NCBI RefSeq assembly: GCF_004124325.1
Contig: NZ_QBDT01000001.1
Span: forward strand, 5,828,001-5,892,000
Length of the DNA stretch: 64,000 bases
Source: Streptomyces sp. L2
GTDB taxonomy: Bacteria; Actinomycetota; Actinomycetes; Streptomycetales; Streptomycetaceae
Direction of reading: 5' to 3'
Shown: positions 17,385 through 25,788 of the stretch, piece after piece
Layout of the letters: every line of letters starts with the position of its first letter
Numbering within the stretch: the first letter of the stretch is position 1
Notes under the pieces: generated by a model
What the model was told of the DNA's origin: nothing
Databases searched by the model: none
What the model saw: the letters and a program-made list of their open reading frames with translations, nothing else
Position numbers and translations under genes: made by a program

Positions 17385-18061
17385 CGATCCGTGTCCTGCT
17401 CGCCGACGACCAGGCACTGCTGCGCAGCGCGTTCCGCGTGCTCGTCGACTCCGAGCCCGACATGGAGGTCGTGGGGGAGGCCTCCGACGGCGCCGAAGCG
17501 GTCCGCCTCGCCCAGGAACAGGGCGCCGACGTCGTCCTGATGGACATCCGGATGCCCGGCACCGACGGCCTCGCCGCCACCCGGCTGATCAGCGCCGACC
17601 CCGCCCTCGGCCACGTCCGGGTCGTCATCCTGACCACCTTCGAGGTCGACGACTACGTCATCCAGGCGCTGCGCGCGGGCGCCTCCGGCTTCCTCGGCAA
17701 GGGCAGCGAACCCGAGGAACTCCTCAGCGCCATCCGCGTCGCCGCCGGCGGCGAGGCCCTGCTGTCCCCAGCCGCCACCAAGGGCCTGATCGCCCGCTTC
17801 CTCGCCCGCGGCGACGACGGCGACGGCGCCGACCCGGCGCGCGCCGAACGCCTCGACGCCCTCACCGGGCGGGAGCGTGAGGTCCTCGTCCAGGTCGCGG
17901 GCGGCCACTCCAACGACGAGATCGCCGAACGCCTCGAAGTCAGCCCGCTCACCGTGAAGACCCACGTCAACCGGGCCATGGCCAAGCTGGGCGCCCGGGA
18001 CCGGGCCCAGCTCGTGGTCATCGCGTACGAGTCCGGGCTGGTCCGTCCGCGGATGGACTGA
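17381..18061 (+). CDS. NarL/LuxR-family response regulator
   Basis: This is the partner of the kinase just upstream, sharing an ATGA overlap. The receiver domain has the acidic pair ADD near residues 8-10, the phospho-acceptor in VVLMDIRMPG (Asp at about 55) and the conserved Lys in GFLGKGS. A LuxR-type helix-turn-helix follows near residues 160-220: LTGREREVLVQVAGGHSNDE and VSPLTVKTHVNRAMAKLG. The length of 226 is usual. Target genes are not evident, and no clear inverted repeat was found upstream of the operon or the RND gene. Confidence 0.94.
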   Translation: MTIRVLLADDQALLRSAFRVLVDSEPDMEVVGEASDGAEAVRLAQEQGADVVLMDIRMPGTDGLAATRLISADPALGHVRVVILTTFEVDDYVIQALRAGASGFLGKGSEPEELLSAIRVAAGGEALLSPAATKGLIARFLARGDDGDGADPARAERLDALTGREREVLVQVAGGHSNDEIAERLEVSPLTVKTHVNRAMAKLGARDRAQLVVIAYESGLVRPRMD

Positions 18062-18222
18062 TCTCCACCCGCGTGTACTGCGCGCGGAGTAGGGCGCCGG
18101 TAAGGAAATGGACCTGGGGCCTACGGGTGAGGGCCCGGCCATGGCCCAGGGTGGTGGGGTGGGCGCGCACCTGTGCGGCCACCGTCCCGTGTCCCGCCCC
18201 GATTCAGCCGATCCCGCCCAAC

Positions 18223-18297
18223 CCGCCGATCCCGTCGCTTCCGCCGACCCCGCCGATCCCGCCGATCCCGTCGCTTCCGCCGACCCCGCCGATCCCG
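18223..18297 (+). repeat. two-copy 36-bp tandem repeat in leader of RND gene
   Basis: A 39-base segment at 18223-18261 (starting CCGCCGATCCCGTCGCTTCC) is repeated exactly at 18259-18297, giving a 36-bp period. Imperfect flanking units extend it to about 18205-18318. It lies between the response regulator and the RND gene. Although 36 is a multiple of three and one frame reads as an Ala/Asp/Pro repeat, the RND protein starts normally downstream. Confidence 0.8.
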
Positions 18298-18344
18298 TCG
18301 ATTCCGCCGCTTCTGCCGCTCACAGGAGAGAGACCCCCAACGCC

Positions 18345-21300
18345 ATGTCCTGGCTGTCCAGGTTCAGCCTCGCCCAACGGGCCCTGATCGGGCTCGTGTC
18401 CATCATCGCGCTCGTCTTCGGGGCCATCGCGATACCCCAGATCAAGCAGCAACTGCTGCCCACCATCGACCTCCCGGTCGTGTCCGTCCTCGTGCCGTAC
18501 CAGGGCGCCTCGCCCGACGTCGTCGAGAAGCAGGTCGTCGAGCCGATCGAGGACAACCTCCAGGCCGTCGACGGCGTCTCCGGCGTCACCTCCACGGCCA
18601 GCGAGGGCAACGCCGTGATCATGGCGTCCTTCGACTACGGCAACGACAGCAAGCAGCTCGTCGCCGACGTCCAGCAGGCCGTCAACCGGGCCCGCAACCA
18701 GCTCCCGGACGGCGTCGACCCGCAGGTCATCACCGGATCCACCGACGACATCCCCACCGTGGTCCTCGCCGTCACCTCCGACAAGGACCAGCAGGCCCTC
18801 GCCGACCAGCTCGACAAGACGGTCGTACCGGCCCTGAAGAACATCGACGGCGTCGGCCGCGTCCAGGTCACCGGCGTACGCGACCTCCAGGTCACCGTCA
18901 CCCCCGACAACGCCGAGCTCGCGCGGGCCGGACTGAACCCCGCCGCGCTCGGCGAGGCCCTCAAGGCGGGCGGCGCGACCGTCCCGGCCGGCTCCTTCGC
19001 CGAGGACGGCAAGAACCGCACCGTCCAGGTCGGCGGCGGCTACACCTCGCTCGAACAGATCCGCGACCTGATGGTCACCGGACAGGACGGCGGGAAGCCC
19101 GTACGCCTCGGGTCCGTGGCCACCGTGAAGGAGCAGCCGGCCCCCGCCGACTCCATCACCCGCACCGACGGCCGGCCCAGCCTCGCCGTCAGCGTCACCA
19201 CCGACCACGACGGCAGCGCGGTCTCCATCTCCAAGGCCGTGAACGACAAGCTCCCCGACCTGCGCAAGGACCTCGGCTCCGGGGCGAAGCTCACCGTCGT
19301 CAGCGACCAGGGCCCGGCCGTGTCCAAGTCCATCAAGGGCCTGACCACCGAGGGCGCGCTGGGCCTGCTCTTCGCGGTCCTCGTCATCCTGGTCTTCCTG
19401 GCCTCGATCCGCTCCACGCTGGTCACCGCCGTGTCGATCCCGCTGTCGGTGGTCCTCGCGCTGATCGTGCTGTGGATCGGCGACCTGTCGCTCAACGTGC
19501 TGACGCTGGGCGCGCTCACCATCGCCATCGGCCGGGTCGTCGACGACTCCATCGTCGTCCTGGAGAACATCAAACGGCACCTCGGCTACGGCGAGGAGCG
19601 CCGCGAGGCCATCCTGGGCGCCGTCCGCGAGGTGGCCGGCGCGGTCACCTCCTCCACCCTCACCACGGTCGCCGTGTTCCTGCCGATCGGCCTGGTCGGC
19701 GGCATGGTGGGCGCGCTGTTCGGCTCGTTCAGCATCACCGTGACGGCGGCCCTGCTGGCCTCCCTGCTCGTGTCGCTGACGGTCGTGCCCGTACTGTCGT
19801 ACTGGTTCCTGCGCGCCCCCAAGGGCACCCCCGAGGACGCGGACGAGGCCCGCCGCCGGGCCGAGGAGAAGGAGGCGCGGAGCAGGCTCCAGCGGATCTA
19901 CGTCCCCGTCCTGCGGTTCGCCACCCGGCGCCGGATCACCAGTGTGCTGATCGCCGTCGTCGTGCTCTTCGGCACGTTCGGCATGTCCGGCCTGCTGAAG
20001 ACCAACTTCTTCGACCAGGGCGACCAGGAGGTCCTCACCGTCAAGCAGAAGCTGAAGCCCGGCACCAGCCTCGCGGCCACCGACGCGCGGGCCAAGCGGG
20101 TGGAGAAGCTGCTGGCCTCGACCAAGGGCGTCAAGGACTACCAGGTCACCGTCGGCTCCTCCGGCTTCATGGCCGCCTTCGGCGGCGGCACCGACACCAA
20201 CCAGGCGTCGTACCAGGTCATGCTGAAGGACTCGGCGTCCTACGACGACGTGCAGAAGCACATCGAGGACGGGCTGAAGAAGCTCGACGGCATCGGTACG
20301 ACCACCGTGTCCGCCGGTGACGGCTTCGGCAGCCAGGACCTCAGCGTCCAGGTGAAGGCGTCCGACCCGGCGGCGCTGCGCACGGCCTCCGAGCAGGTCC
20401 GCGCCGCCGTCGCCGGACTCGACCACGTCACCGACGTGACCAGTGACCTCGCGCAGAGCGTGCCGCGGATCTCCGTGAAGGCCAACTCGAAGGCCGCCGC
20501 GGCCGGCTTCGACGACCAGAAGCTCGGGCTCGCGGTCGCCCAGGCCGTGCGCGGTTCGACGGCCGCGCAGGCCGTCCTCGACGACACCGAGCGCGACGTC
20601 GTCGTGAAGTCGGCGAAGCCCGCGACCACGCTGGCCCAGCTGAAGGCGCTGCGTCTCGGGCCGGTGAAGCTGGGGGACATCGCCACGGTGAAGCTGGAGC
20701 CCGGCCCGGTGTCGCTGACCCGGATCGACGGCCAGCGGGCGGCCACCATCACGGCCCGGCCGACCGGCGACAACACCGGCGCGGTGAGCACCAAGCTCCA
20801 GTCGAAGATCAAGGCGCTGAAGCTGCCGGCGGGCGCCACCGCGCAGATCGGCGGGGTCAGCTCCGACCAGGACGACGCGTTCAAGAACCTGGGCCTGGCG
20901 ATGCTGGCCGCGATCGCGATCGTGTTCATGCTGCTGGTGGCGACGTTCCGCTCGCTGGCCCAGCCGCTGATCCTGCTGGTCTCCATCCCGTTCGCGGCGA
21001 CCGGCGCGATCGGCCTGCTGATCGCCACGGGCACCCCGATGGGCGTCCCGGCGATGATCGGCATGCTGATGCTGATCGGCATCGTGGTGACCAACGCGAT
21101 CGTGCTGATCGACCTGATCAACCAGTACCGGGCGCAGGGCTACGGCGTCGTCGAGGCGGTCGTCGAGGGCGGCCGGCACCGGCTCCGCCCGATCCTGATG
21201 ACGGCCCTCGCGACGATCTTCGCGCTGCTCCCGATGGCCCTCGGGGTCACCGGCGAGGGCGGCTTCATCGCCCAGCCGCTGGCGGTGGTCGTCATCGGCG

Positions 21301-21449
21301 GCCTGATCAGCTCCACCCTGCTGACCCTGCTGCTCGTCCCGACGCTCTACGCGATGCTGGAGCTTCGCAAGGAGCGGCGGGCGAAGAAGCGGGCGGCGAA
21401 GAGGGACGCCAAGGAGGCGGCCTCCGCCCGGGAACCAGTGGGCGTATAG
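18345..21449 (+). CDS. RND-family efflux transporter permease (HAE1/AcrB-like)
   Basis: This is a 1034-residue proton-driven inner-membrane exporter with the two-fold RND layout. There is one helix (MSWLSRFSLAQRALIGLVSI), a large periplasmic-type loop, helices 2-6, a second loop, then helices 8-12. The TM4 motif GRVVDDSIVVLENIKRHLGY carries the acidic proton-relay residues, and PAMIGMLMLIGIVVTNAIVL occurs in the second half. No membrane-fusion or outer-membrane partner is nearby, as expected for a Gram-positive organism. The substrate is unknown. The ATG at 18345 follows AGGAGAGAG and gives the standard first helix; an upstream in-frame extension is repeat sequence and is rejected. Confidence 0.95.
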   Translation: MSWLSRFSLAQRALIGLVSIIALVFGAIAIPQIKQQLLPTIDLPVVSVLVPYQGASPDVVEKQVVEPIEDNLQAVDGVSGVTSTASEGNAVIMASFDYGNDSKQLVADVQQAVNRARNQLPDGVDPQVITGSTDDIPTVVLAVTSDKDQQALADQLDKTVVPALKNIDGVGRVQVTGVRDLQVTVTPDNAELARAGLNPAALGEALKAGGATVPAGSFAEDGKNRTVQVGGGYTSLEQIRDLMVTGQDGGKPVRLGSVATVKEQPAPADSITRTDGRPSLAVSVTTDHDGSAVSISKAVNDKLPDLRKDLGSGAKLTVVSDQGPAVSKSIKGLTTEGALGLLFAVLVILVFLASIRSTLVTAVSIPLSVVLALIVLWIGDLSLNVLTLGALTIAIGRVVDDSIVVLENIKRHLGYGEERREAILGAVREVAGAVTSSTLTTVAVFLPIGLVGGMVGALFGSFSITVTAALLASLLVSLTVVPVLSYWFLRAPKGTPEDADEARRRAEEKEARSRLQRIYVPVLRFATRRRITSVLIAVVVLFGTFGMSGLLKTNFFDQGDQEVLTVKQKLKPGTSLAATDARAKRVEKLLASTKGVKDYQVTVGSSGFMAAFGGGTDTNQASYQVMLKDSASYDDVQKHIEDGLKKLDGIGTTTVSAGDGFGSQDLSVQVKASDPAALRTASEQVRAAVAGLDHVTDVTSDLAQSVPRISVKANSKAAAAGFDDQKLGLAVAQAVRGSTAAQAVLDDTERDVVVKSAKPATTLAQLKALRLGPVKLGDIATVKLEPGPVSLTRIDGQRAATITARPTGDNTGAVSTKLQSKIKALKLPAGATAQIGGVSSDQDDAFKNLGLAMLAAIAIVFMLLVATFRSLAQPLILLVSIPFAATGAIGLLIATGTPMGVPAMIGMLMLIGIVVTNAIVLIDLINQYRAQGYGVVEAVVEGGRHRLRPILMTALATIFALLPMALGVTGEGGFIAQPLAVVVIGGLISSTLLTLLLVPTLYAMLELRKERRAKKRAAKRDAKEAASAREPVGV

Positions 21450-21458
21450 CTGCGGCTC

Positions 21459-22010
21459 GCTGTGGCCGGCCTGTCTTTCCCACCCACCGACCCGTTCGGT
21501 CGGTGAGTAAGCGGGGGCACGGCCGCCGGCCCGGTAACCGTGAACCGCCCGAAGCCCCGTACCGCGTGACGCCGCGGTACGGGGCTTCGTTCGGGGCCGG
21601 CGGGCGGCTGCGGGTCCGCTGTGGCCGGCCTGCCTTGCCCACCCACCCGTTCGGTCGGTGAGTAAGCGGGGGCACGGCCGCCGGCCCGGTAACCGTGAAC
21701 CGCCCGAAGCCCCGTACCGCGTGACGCCGCGGTACGGGGCTTCGTTCGGGGTCGGCGGGCGGCTGCGGGTCCGCTGTGGCCGGCCTGCCTTGCCCACCCA
21801 CCCGTTCGGTCGGTGAGCAAGCGGGGCCGGCAGTGGGCCCGGTGGGCGGGTGCGGGCGCTGTGGCCGGCTCGTTCTTCCCGCCCCACCACCCGTCCGGCC
21901 GGTGGGGCGGGACCGGAGCACAACCGGCCCGCAACGCGGGAAACGCACGAAGCCCCGTACTGCGTGATGCCGCAGTACGGGGCTTCCGTTCGCCTCAGGC
22001 CCCGCCCGGT
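21459..22010. repeat. 155-160 bp tandem direct repeat with strong hairpins (terminator-like)
   Basis: Units start with GCTGTGGCCGGC at 21459, 21618, 21773 and 21858. The first two are full length (159 and 155 bp) and nearly identical, the third is shortened to 85 bp and the fourth has diverged. Perfect hairpins with 16-17 bp stems and 6-nt loops lie at 21550-21589, 21705-21744 and 21949-21986. The third has TG/CA changes on both arms that keep pairing. The block separates the convergent RND and nadA genes and probably ends transcription from both sides. Confidence 0.9.
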
Positions 22011-22116
22011 ACAGGGCCGCCGGCCCAGGCGCATCCGGCCTGGGGTCGGCCGGGGCGCGACTGTTGGTGGTGCCCGTTGTGGCCGACCGCGCGGGTGGGT
22101 GGGTGGGAGAGGCCGG

Positions 22117-23301
22117 TTACGGGAGGGCCAGCATGCGTTCCAGGGCCAGTTTGGCGAACGCCTCCGTCTCGGGGTCGACCTCGATGCGGTTGACCAGGTT
22201 GCCCTCGGCCAGCGACTCCAGGGCCCAGACCAGGTGGGGGAGGTCGATGCGGTTCATCGTGGAGCAGAAGCAGACCGTCTTGTCGAGGAACACGATCTCC
22301 TTGCCCTCGGGCGCGAAACGGTTCGCCAGCCGCCGTACCAGGTTCAGCTCCGTGCCGATCGCCCACTTGGACCCGGCCGGAGCCGCCTCCAGGGCCTTGA
22401 TGATGTACTCCGTCGAGCCGACGTAGTCCGCCGCGGCGACCACCTCGTGCTTGCACTCCGGGTGGACCAGCACGTTCACACCCGGGATCCGCTCGCGGAC
22501 GTCGTTCACCGACTCCAGGCTGAAGCGGCCGTGCACCGAGCAGTGCCCCCGCCACAGGATCATCTTCGCCGCGCGCAGCTCCTCCGCGGTCAGCCCGCCG
22601 TTCGGCTTGTGCGGGTTGTAGACCACGCAGTCGTCCAGGGACATCCCCATGTCCCGGACGGCCGTGTTGCGGCCCAGGTGCTGGTCGGGCAGGAACAGCA
22701 CCTTCTCACCCTGCTCGAAGGCCCAGTCCAGCGCCCGCTTGGCGTTCGAGGACGTGCAGATCGTCCCGCCGTGCTTGCCGGTGAACGCCTTGATGTCGGC
22801 GGACGAGTTCATGTACGACACCGGGACCACCTGCTCGGCGATCCCCGCCTCGGTCAGCACGTCCCAGCACTCGGCGACCTGCTCGGCCGTCGCCATGTCG
22901 GCCATGGAGCAGCCGGCCGCCAGGTCGGGCAGGACGACCTTCTGGTCGTCGCCGGTGAGGATGTCCGCGGACTCGGCCATGAAGTGCACACCGCAGAAGA
23001 CGATGTACTCGGCCTCCGGGCGCGCGGCCGCGTCCCGGGCCAGCTTGAAGGAGTCGCCCGTGACGTCGGCGAACTGGATGACCTCGTCGCGCTGGTAGTG
23101 GTGGCCGAGCACGAAGACCTTGTCGCCGAGCTTCTCCTTGGCCGCGCGGGCCCGCGCCACCAGGTTGGGGTCGGACGGCGAGGGCAGGTCACCGGGGCAC
23201 TCCACGCCCCGCTCGCTCTTCGGGTCGGCCTCACGGCCGAGCAGCAGCAGGGCGAGCGGAGTCGGCTGTACGTCGAGCTCCGGGGTCTGGGCGGTGGTCA
23301 C
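22117..23301 (-). CDS. nadA: quinolinate synthase
   Basis: This 4Fe-4S enzyme condenses iminoaspartate with dihydroxyacetone phosphate to quinolinate in NAD synthesis. The 394-residue length is that of the long NadA type. Conserved segments include VLGHHYQRDEVIQFAD, the cysteine-bearing IVFCGVHFMAESADI, VLVHPECKHEVV and VCFCSTMNRI, which supply the cluster ligands. The GTG at 23301 is chosen because AAAGG is nine bases upstream; a GTG three codons earlier overlaps that site. No nadB or nadC is adjacent. The gene diverges from erpA, whose product could supply the cluster (inference). Confidence 0.96.
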   Translation of the reverse strand: MTTAQTPELDVQPTPLALLLLGREADPKSERGVECPGDLPSPSDPNLVARARAAKEKLGDKVFVLGHHYQRDEVIQFADVTGDSFKLARDAAARPEAEYIVFCGVHFMAESADILTGDDQKVVLPDLAAGCSMADMATAEQVAECWDVLTEAGIAEQVVPVSYMNSSADIKAFTGKHGGTICTSSNAKRALDWAFEQGEKVLFLPDQHLGRNTAVRDMGMSLDDCVVYNPHKPNGGLTAEELRAAKMILWRGHCSVHGRFSLESVNDVRERIPGVNVLVHPECKHEVVAAADYVGSTEYIIKALEAAPAGSKWAIGTELNLVRRLANRFAPEGKEIVFLDKTVCFCSTMNRIDLPHLVWALESLAEGNLVNRIEVDPETEAFAKLALERMLALP

Positions 23302-23357
23302 GACACGCACCCTTTCTACTTTTCGTCGAACTGACGCTATCTATCATAGCCGCTTCA

Positions 23358-23393
23358 CGTCACTTTGACGATGGCCATAGTGTCGATGTGACA
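23358..23393. promoter_or_regulatory. cluster of short inverted repeats in nadA/erpA divergent region
   Basis: CGTCA-CTT-TGACG (23358-23370), ATGGCCAT (23371-23378) and TGTC-GATGT-GACA (23381-23393) lie end to end in an AT-richer patch. A TATGAT-like box for nadA lies close by on the minus strand (about 23344-23349). The arrangement looks like an operator region; the regulator is unknown. Confidence 0.4.
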
Positions 23394-23438
23394 TGAATCC
23401 CGATGACACGTTTTCCGCTTCCGCGGGCATGTGCGAGC

Positions 23439-23543
23439 ATGAAGAAGGAACCCGACACCGAACGCCCGGCCCGGAATGAATCCGCGGCCCCGCCGGTTGC
23501 AACCGTCGGCAAGCAGTCTCCGTACAACCCGGGAGAGATGTAG
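23439..23543 (+). CDS. possible 34-residue leader ORF abutting erpA
   Basis: The ATG at 23439 opens a 34-codon frame beginning MKKEPDTERPARNE and ending SPYNPGEM. Its TAG stop at 23541-23543 is followed at once by the ATG of erpA. It has no clear ribosome site (GCGAGC before the ATG), and its last codons contain the GGGAG that probably serves erpA. It may be a regulatory leader, a real small protein coupled to erpA, or chance. I do not recognise a family. Confidence 0.35.
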   Translation: MKKEPDTERPARNESAAPPVATVGKQSPYNPGEM

Positions 23544-23900
23544 ATGTCCGTATCGGACGAGACCAGCACCGTCACCGACGGCATCGTTCTGACCGACGCC
23601 GCCGCGTCCAAGGTCAAGGCCCTGCTCGACCAGGAAGGCCGTGACGACCTCGCCCTGCGCGTCGCCGTCCAGCCCGGCGGCTGCTCCGGCCTGCGCTACC
23701 AGCTCTTCTTCGACGAGCGCTCGCTCGACGGCGACGTCGTGAAGGACTTCGACGGCGTCAAGGTCGTCACCGACCGCATGAGCGCCCCCTACCTGGGCGG
23801 CGCCACCGTCGACTTCGTCGACACCATCGAGAAGCAGGGCTTCACGATCGACAACCCGAACGCGACCGGCTCCTGCGCCTGCGGCGACTCCTTCAGCTGA
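23544..23900 (+). CDS. erpA: iron-sulfur cluster insertion protein (A-type carrier)
   Basis: This is a 118-residue A-type carrier that hands Fe-S clusters to target enzymes. The family cysteines are present: one in GGCSGLRYQL (about residue 50) and two in the C-terminal SCACGDSFS. The conserved FDERS and YLGGATVDFVD segments lie between them. GGGAGAG lies about eight bases before the ATG. It is divergent from nadA, a 4Fe-4S enzyme. A terminator-like hairpin follows 22 bases after the stop. Confidence 0.95.
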   Translation: MSVSDETSTVTDGIVLTDAAASKVKALLDQEGRDDLALRVAVQPGGCSGLRYQLFFDERSLDGDVVKDFDGVKVVTDRMSAPYLGGATVDFVDTIEKQGFTIDNPNATGSCACGDSFS

Positions 23901-23922
23901 ACCGGCCCCGGCCGGACCACGA

Positions 23923-23958
23923 AAGGCGGCGACCCCTCCACCCAGGGGCCGCCGCCTT
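23923..23958 (+). terminator. hairpin downstream of erpA
   Basis: The outer stem AAGGCGGC/GCCGCCTT and the inner stem CCCCT/AGGGG are separated by a two-base internal loop. There is no T run. It lies 22 bases after the erpA stop. Confidence 0.6.
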
Positions 23959-24022
23959 CGTACATCGCCGGCTTCGTACGTATGCCGGCTTCCTACGTAT
24001 GCCGCCTTCGTACGTCCGCCGC
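23956..24022. repeat. four tandem ~17-bp repeats between convergent genes
   Basis: Four near-identical units of CTTCGTACGTATGCCGG type run without gaps at 23956, 23972, 23989 and 24006. They contain TACGTA-like palindromes. The block lies between the erpA terminator and the stop of the convergent membrane-protein gene at 24032. Confidence 0.75.
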
Positions 24023-24031
24023 CGAGGCGGG

Positions 24032-25687
24032 TCAGCGCACCGGCCCGGGGTGCTGCTGCGGGCGCAGCGCCCCAGGCTTCACCTGCGGCAGCTGCCGGCC
24101 GTCCGTGCCGAGCACCTTCCGGCCGTCCAGCGGCGCGTCCAGCCGTACCGTCTTCGCGTACTCCTTGGCGATCATGACGCAGACCTTGTCCGGCCACGGC
24201 GTCTCGGTCACCGTGACCGTCACCGCGCCCGCGCTCTCCTTCGCCGCGGCCTTGTAGTCGGCGCAGACCCCGCCCATGAAGCTCACGGTCAGGTTCCGCC
24301 GGTCGGCGAGGTAGCCCTCCACCTTCACGTCGTGCGTCTTCGGCGCCGCGCTCGGCGGGGCCGCCGGCGCGGTCGGCGCGGTCGGCGAGGCCAGGTACTG
24401 CGGGTCGACCGCCGGGTACGACACCGTCCCCGCGCCGTCCGCCGCCGAACCGCCCAGCTCGAACAGCCAGGACGGCACCAGCGTCTGCTTCCCGGCGACG
24501 GAGTGCGCCGCCAGCCCGAACACGGCCTTCTCGACCGGCACCGTGTTCCCCGCGGACTCGGACGGCACCGCCGTCGGCCGCCGGCACGGCTTCTCCAGCC
24601 GGTCCTTCGGCGGCACGGGGCTCGTACAGCCGCCGATGCCCATCCGGTGGTCGGACGTCGGCGCCCCGTTCAGCAGCGCCAGCGTCTTCTCCGCGCTCAG
24701 CACGGGATACGAGGGCCCCTTCGCCGGCGCCGCCAGCAGCCCATGGCCGCCGACGAGTTCACCCTGCTTGCTGATGGTCAGGCCGGTCGTCCAGCCGTAC
24801 GTGGGCAGCCCGCCCACCACAGGATCGGCGTTCACCACCCGCTGGGCGCCCATGATCTGGCCCGCGTCGACCTTCGCGTCGTCCTGGCCCAGCGCCTTCA
24901 GCACCGGCGCCGCCGCCTTCTTCGCCGCCGCCTCGCTCACCGGGGACCCGGCAGGCCCGCCCGGGTCCTGCCCGCAGATGAGCTTCTTGCAGTTGTCGGT
25001 GCCCGGCGCGTACCGGCTGAAGGTCCAGCTGCCCGGCGCGTCCCGGTTCACCTGGAGACTCGGCCCGAAGCCGTCCTTGCCGCCGCCGACCCGCCAGATC
25101 CGCCCGTCGAGCACCGGCACGTCCTGCACGCCGAGCGCCCGGGCCAGCCGGGCCACCGCGTCCTGGCCGACCTCGCCCTTCGTCACGTACACCGCGGCCG
25201 ATCCCGGCCCGTCCGGCAGCTCGCCCCTGGCCACGTACGTCACCCCGTACGGGTTCGGCTCGCCGGGCGCGATGCCCGCCGTGGCGCCGCCGCCGGACCG
25301 GCCGTCCAGGGCCAGCGGCGGGGGAGTGCCGTGCCCGCCGGCGGCACCCGGGGCCGTACGACCGTCCGACCCGCCGCTCGCGGCTAGGTACGCGCCACCG
25401 CCGCCGACCAGCAGCACGGCGGTGACGACGGACGCGACGACCACGGGAGTACGACGCCGTCCGGGCTTGGCCGACGTGTGACCGGCCCCGTCGACGCCGC
25501 CGATCTCGTGCACCTGACCGGCCGTGTCCTTGTCACCGGCCGTGTCCTTCGCACCGGCCGTGTCCCTTTCACCGGCCGTGCCGTCCGCCTCGGGCGTCCC
25601 GTCGTCCGCCGCCCCGGCCGCCTCGTCCTCACGCGCGCCCTCGGGGGTCTCGGGTTCCTCGGCGTTCTCGGGTCGCTCCCTGTTCAC
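24032..25687 (-). CDS. large single-pass membrane protein, function unknown
   Basis: This 551-residue protein has an acidic, repetitive N-terminal cytoplasmic part. It includes repeats of DTAG with changing linkers (GERDTAGAKDTAGDKDTAG) around residues 40-60. One membrane helix (VVVASVVTAVLLVGGGGAYLA) lies near residues 83-103. A ~440-residue extracytoplasmic domain follows with a few cysteines (CKKLICG, IGGCTSP, EKPCRRP, VCADYK) that may form disulfides. I recall actinomycete proteins of this type called only large membrane protein; no function is known to me. The GTG at 25687 has GAGGAG seven bases upstream. Confidence 0.85.
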   Translation of the reverse strand: MNRERPENAEEPETPEGAREDEAAGAADDGTPEADGTAGERDTAGAKDTAGDKDTAGQVHEIGGVDGAGHTSAKPGRRRTPVVVASVVTAVLLVGGGGAYLAASGGSDGRTAPGAAGGHGTPPPLALDGRSGGGATAGIAPGEPNPYGVTYVARGELPDGPGSAAVYVTKGEVGQDAVARLARALGVQDVPVLDGRIWRVGGGKDGFGPSLQVNRDAPGSWTFSRYAPGTDNCKKLICGQDPGGPAGSPVSEAAAKKAAAPVLKALGQDDAKVDAGQIMGAQRVVNADPVVGGLPTYGWTTGLTISKQGELVGGHGLLAAPAKGPSYPVLSAEKTLALLNGAPTSDHRMGIGGCTSPVPPKDRLEKPCRRPTAVPSESAGNTVPVEKAVFGLAAHSVAGKQTLVPSWLFELGGSAADGAGTVSYPAVDPQYLASPTAPTAPAAPPSAAPKTHDVKVEGYLADRRNLTVSFMGGVCADYKAAAKESAGAVTVTVTETPWPDKVCVMIAKEYAKTVRLDAPLDGRKVLGTDGRQLPQVKPGALRPQQHPGPVR

Positions 25688-25788
25688 CGCATCGCTCCTC
25701 GCTGGTCGTGTCCCGCATCCCCGGCAACGGGGACGGCGATGGGACGCGCGAGGGGAGCGCACGGTTCCCCCGAAGCGTGCGCCCCGGC

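Noticed and set aside
18108..18344. N-terminal extension of the RND transporter by about 79 residues
   Set aside because: The extension is repeat-encoded Ala/Asp/Pro sequence, the RND first helix starts at MSWLSRF, and a ribosome site precedes that ATG.
18204..22034. A 1276-codon minus-strand open frame
   Set aside because: It is antisense to the RND transporter, which has clear family motifs on the plus strand.
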